The notes under the pieces were generated by a model, which had not been told where the DNA came from, made no database searches, and was given only the letters and a program-made list of their open reading frames with translations. 64,000 nucleotides of DNA from Kineococcus xinjiangensis. Lineage in GTDB: Bacteria; Actinomycetota; Actinomycetes; Actinomycetales; Kineococcaceae. Location of the stretch: positions 372,001 to 436,000 of the forward strand of contig NZ_PTJD01000001.1 in the NCBI RefSeq assembly GCF_002934625.1, given 5' to 3'. Shown here in pieces: positions 62,372 to 64,000 of the stretch (positions are counted from its first letter, which is position 1; every line of letters starts with the position of its first letter). The position numbers and the translations under genes are program-made.

Positions 62372-63415
62372 TCAGCGGGCCGCGGCGCGCTGGGTGGCGT
62401 CGCGGACCTCGCCCACCAGCTCCTCCAGGACGTCCTCGAGGAACACCACCCCCGCGACGCGACCGCTGGGATCGACGACCCGCGCCAGGTGCGAACCGTT
62501 GCGGCGCATCGAGGCCAGGGCGTCCTCGACCTCCTCCGCCGCACCGAGCGTCACCAGCGAGCGGACCCGCTTGTCGGGGACCGGCTGGGTGTAGCGCTCG
62601 TCGTCGGCGTAGAGGATGTCCTTCAGGTGCAGGTAGCCGGCGAGGTCGCCGTGGGCGTCCTGCACGGGGAAGCGGCTGTAGCCGGTGCGCGCCACGAGGG
62701 ACTCCACGTCCTGCGGAGTGGCGCCGACGGCCACGGTGACCAGCCGGTCCAGGGGCACCGCGAGGTCGCCGACGGAGCGCTCGGAGAACTCCAGGGCCCC
62801 GGACAGCAGGCCCTGGGTGTCCTCCAGGGTGCCCTCGCGCTGGCTCTCGGCGACGATCGACTGCACCTCCTCGGCGGTGAAGGCCGAGGCCACCTCGTCC
62901 TTCGGCTCCACGCCCACGAGGCGCAGCGCCGCGTTCGTGATGCCGTTGAGGGCGCGGATGACCGGGCCGAGGAGCCGGCCCAGCGCCAGCAGCGGCGGGG
63001 CGAGCAGCAGCGCGGAGCGCTCCGGCCCGGCGATGGCGAGGTTCTTCGGGATCATCTCCCCGACGACGACGTGCAGGTACACCACGACGGTCAGCGCCAG
63101 CACCAGCGCCACCGGGTGCAGCAGCCCGGCGGGCACGCCGAGGGAGGCGAACACCGGCTCCAGCAGGTGGGCCAGCGCCGGCTCGGCCACCGCGCCCAGG
63201 CCGAGCGAGCACAGGGTGATCCCGAGCTGGCAGGTGGCGAGCATGAGGGAGACCTGCTCCATCGCGGTCAGCGTCTGCCGCGCCCGGCCGCTGGTGGCGG
63301 CCAGCGGCTCGATCTGGCTGCGGCGGGCGGAGAGCACCGCGAACTCGGCGCCGACGAAGAAGGCGTTGCCCAGCAGCAGGACGACGCCCACGGCCAGGGC
63401 GGTCAGCTCGTTCAC
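62372..63415 (-). CDS. CNNM/HlyC-family membrane protein with CBS pair
   Basis: A 347-residue member of the CNNM (CorC/HlyC, DUF21) family, candidates for magnesium or cobalt export or regulation. The DUF21 part has VVLLLGNAFFVGAEFAVLSARRSQIEPLA, MLATCQLGITLCSLGLGAVAEPALAHLLEP and VVVGEMIPKNLAI. Two CBS motifs follow (GYSRFPVQDAHGDLAGYLHLKDIL, RVAGVVFLEDVLEELVGEV). The C-terminal CorC_HlyC domain is missing; the protein ends soon after the second CBS, as in many partners of paired genes. GTG overlaps the stop of the upstream homologue. Confidence 0.9.
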   Translation of the reverse strand: MNELTALAVGVVLLLGNAFFVGAEFAVLSARRSQIEPLAATSGRARQTLTAMEQVSLMLATCQLGITLCSLGLGAVAEPALAHLLEPVFASLGVPAGLLHPVALVLALTVVVYLHVVVGEMIPKNLAIAGPERSALLLAPPLLALGRLLGPVIRALNGITNAALRLVGVEPKDEVASAFTAEEVQSIVAESQREGTLEDTQGLLSGALEFSERSVGDLAVPLDRLVTVAVGATPQDVESLVARTGYSRFPVQDAHGDLAGYLHLKDILYADDERYTQPVPDKRVRSLVTLGAAEEVEDALASMRRNGSHLARVVDPSGRVAGVVFLEDVLEELVGEVRDATQRAAAR

Positions 63416-64000
63416 CGGCGCACCTGCTCCCGGTCGACGCGGGTGGCACCGCTCGGGCGGTGGGCCGTGCGCAGGTCGAGGTGCCCCCGGGCCGCGTGGG
63501 CACCCGCCGGGCGGTGCGGGGCGCCGGCACCCGGCCGTGCCCCCGCCTGCCCGGGCTCGACGCCCTCCTGGCCGCCTTGCCCGCGCCGCACCCGCAACCG
63601 GTCCACCCGTCGCCCCTCCATCCGCACCACCTGCAGGACGGCGTCGTCGGCGACGACCTCGTCCCCGACGGCCGGGATGCGTCCCAGCCGGGCCATCACG
63701 AAGCCGCCGAGCGTCTCGTAGGCGGGGTCGTCGGGCACCTCGACGCCGAGGCGGTCGCGCACCTCGTCCGGGCGCAGCAGCCCGGGCACGGACCAGGTGC
63801 CGTCGCGGTGCTGGCGGACCCCGCCGCGGTCGCGGTCGTGCTCGTCGGCGACCTCGCCCACGATCTCCTCGACGAGGTCCTCGAGGGTGACGACGCCGGC
63901 CGTGCCGCCGTACTCGTCGACGACCACGGCCAGCTGCAGGCCGCGCTCGCGCAGCTGCAGCAGGAGCGGGTCCAGGCGCAGGGTGTCGGGGACGCGGCGC
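63412..64000 (-). CDS. CNNM/HlyC-family protein, C-terminal part (5' end outside window)
   Basis: The visible 196 codons cover the end of a second CNNM protein: the second CBS motif (LRLDPLLLQLRERGLQLAVVVDEYGGTAGVVTLEDLVEEIVGEV), and the CorC_HlyC domain (WSVPGLLRPDEVRDRLGVEVPDDPAYETLGGFVMARLGRIPAVGDEV, LQVVRMEGRRVDRLRV), followed by a Gly/Ala/Pro-rich tail of about 60 residues. The DUF21 membrane part lies beyond base 64000. Paired CNNM genes of this kind are common in actinobacteria and may form a heterodimer with the downstream product, whose GTG overlaps this stop. Confidence 0.9.
   Translation of the reverse strand, partial: RRVPDTLRLDPLLLQLRERGLQLAVVVDEYGGTAGVVTLEDLVEEIVGEVADEHDRDRGGVRQHRDGTWSVPGLLRPDEVRDRLGVEVPDDPAYETLGGFVMARLGRIPAVGDEVVADDAVLQVVRMEGRRVDRLRVRRGQGGQEGVEPGQAGARPGAGAPHRPAGAHAARGHLDLRTAHRPSGATRVDREQVRR

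Overview
The window is very GC-rich, gene-dense DNA from an actinobacterium. The evidence is NucS in place of MutS/MutL, a DUF2550 gene after the ATP synthase operon, a fused urease gamma/beta gene, frequent GTG/TTG starts, many 4-base ATGA/GTGA gene overlaps, and the conserved block tRNA-Arg/argS-lysA-hom-thrC-thrB-rho-rpmE-prfA-prmC-tsaC-wecA-atp. Kineosporiales or a relative would fit, but the genus is a guess. No insertion sequence, prophage, integrase or CRISPR array was seen.

Layout. 1-6.2 kb: start of a urease operon, a DivIVA-like coiled-coil protein, an alpha/beta hydrolase coupled to a threonine aldolase, NucS, and a STAS protein. 6.2-14.6 kb: the F1Fo ATP synthase operon on the minus strand (two AtpI/AtpZ-like genes, atpB-E-F-H-A-G-D-C, DUF2550), with a CRP/GlxR-type palindrome upstream. 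14.8-23.7 kb: wecA, tsaC, prmC, prfA, rpmE and rho, with a two-gene module (ArsR-like repressor plus membrane serine hydrolase) between prmC and prfA. 24-31.3 kb: thrB, thrC, hom, an ABM-like membrane protein, lysA and argS, with tRNA-Arg(CCG) divergent from argS. 31.5-37.3 kb: HrpB helicase, two tandem secreted serine hydrolases and a secreted ricin-type lectin.

37.5-47.1 kb is the most accessory-like part. It is a minus-strand galactoside-use operon (GH36 alpha-galactosidase, two sugar ABC permeases, a lipoprotein binding protein, and a large secreted clan-A glycoside hydrolase with CBM-like modules). A divergent LacI repressor sits next to two near-identical operator-like repeats. The operon has no ATPase and probably borrows a shared MsiK-type one. 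47.2-56.4 kb holds an M15 peptidase, GrpB, a small nucleotidyltransferase, a lone receiver protein, an EamA transporter, a cytosolic LacI-type sensor fused to GGDEF and EAL domains, an aldo/keto reductase and a secreted HEFGH metalloprotease. 56.4-64 kb holds a DEAD-box RNA helicase, an iron-siderophore ABC transporter (two permeases and an ATPase) behind an IdeR/DtxR box, a Pro/Ser/Thr-tailed membrane protein and two coupled CNNM/HlyC-type proteins, the last cut by the window edge.

Two features recur across the window. At least ten genes have a TANNNT -10-like hexamer 6-7 bases before the start codon and no Shine-Dalgarno sequence, which suggests leaderless mRNAs. Long perfect GC hairpins close most transcription units. 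The strongest candidates for new biology are the sugar-sensor/c-di-GMP fusion, the repressor plus membrane-hydrolase module with an operator inside its promoter, the galactoside operon with its uncertain secreted hydrolase, and the ATP synthase epsilon subunit that lacks its inhibitory C-terminal domain.
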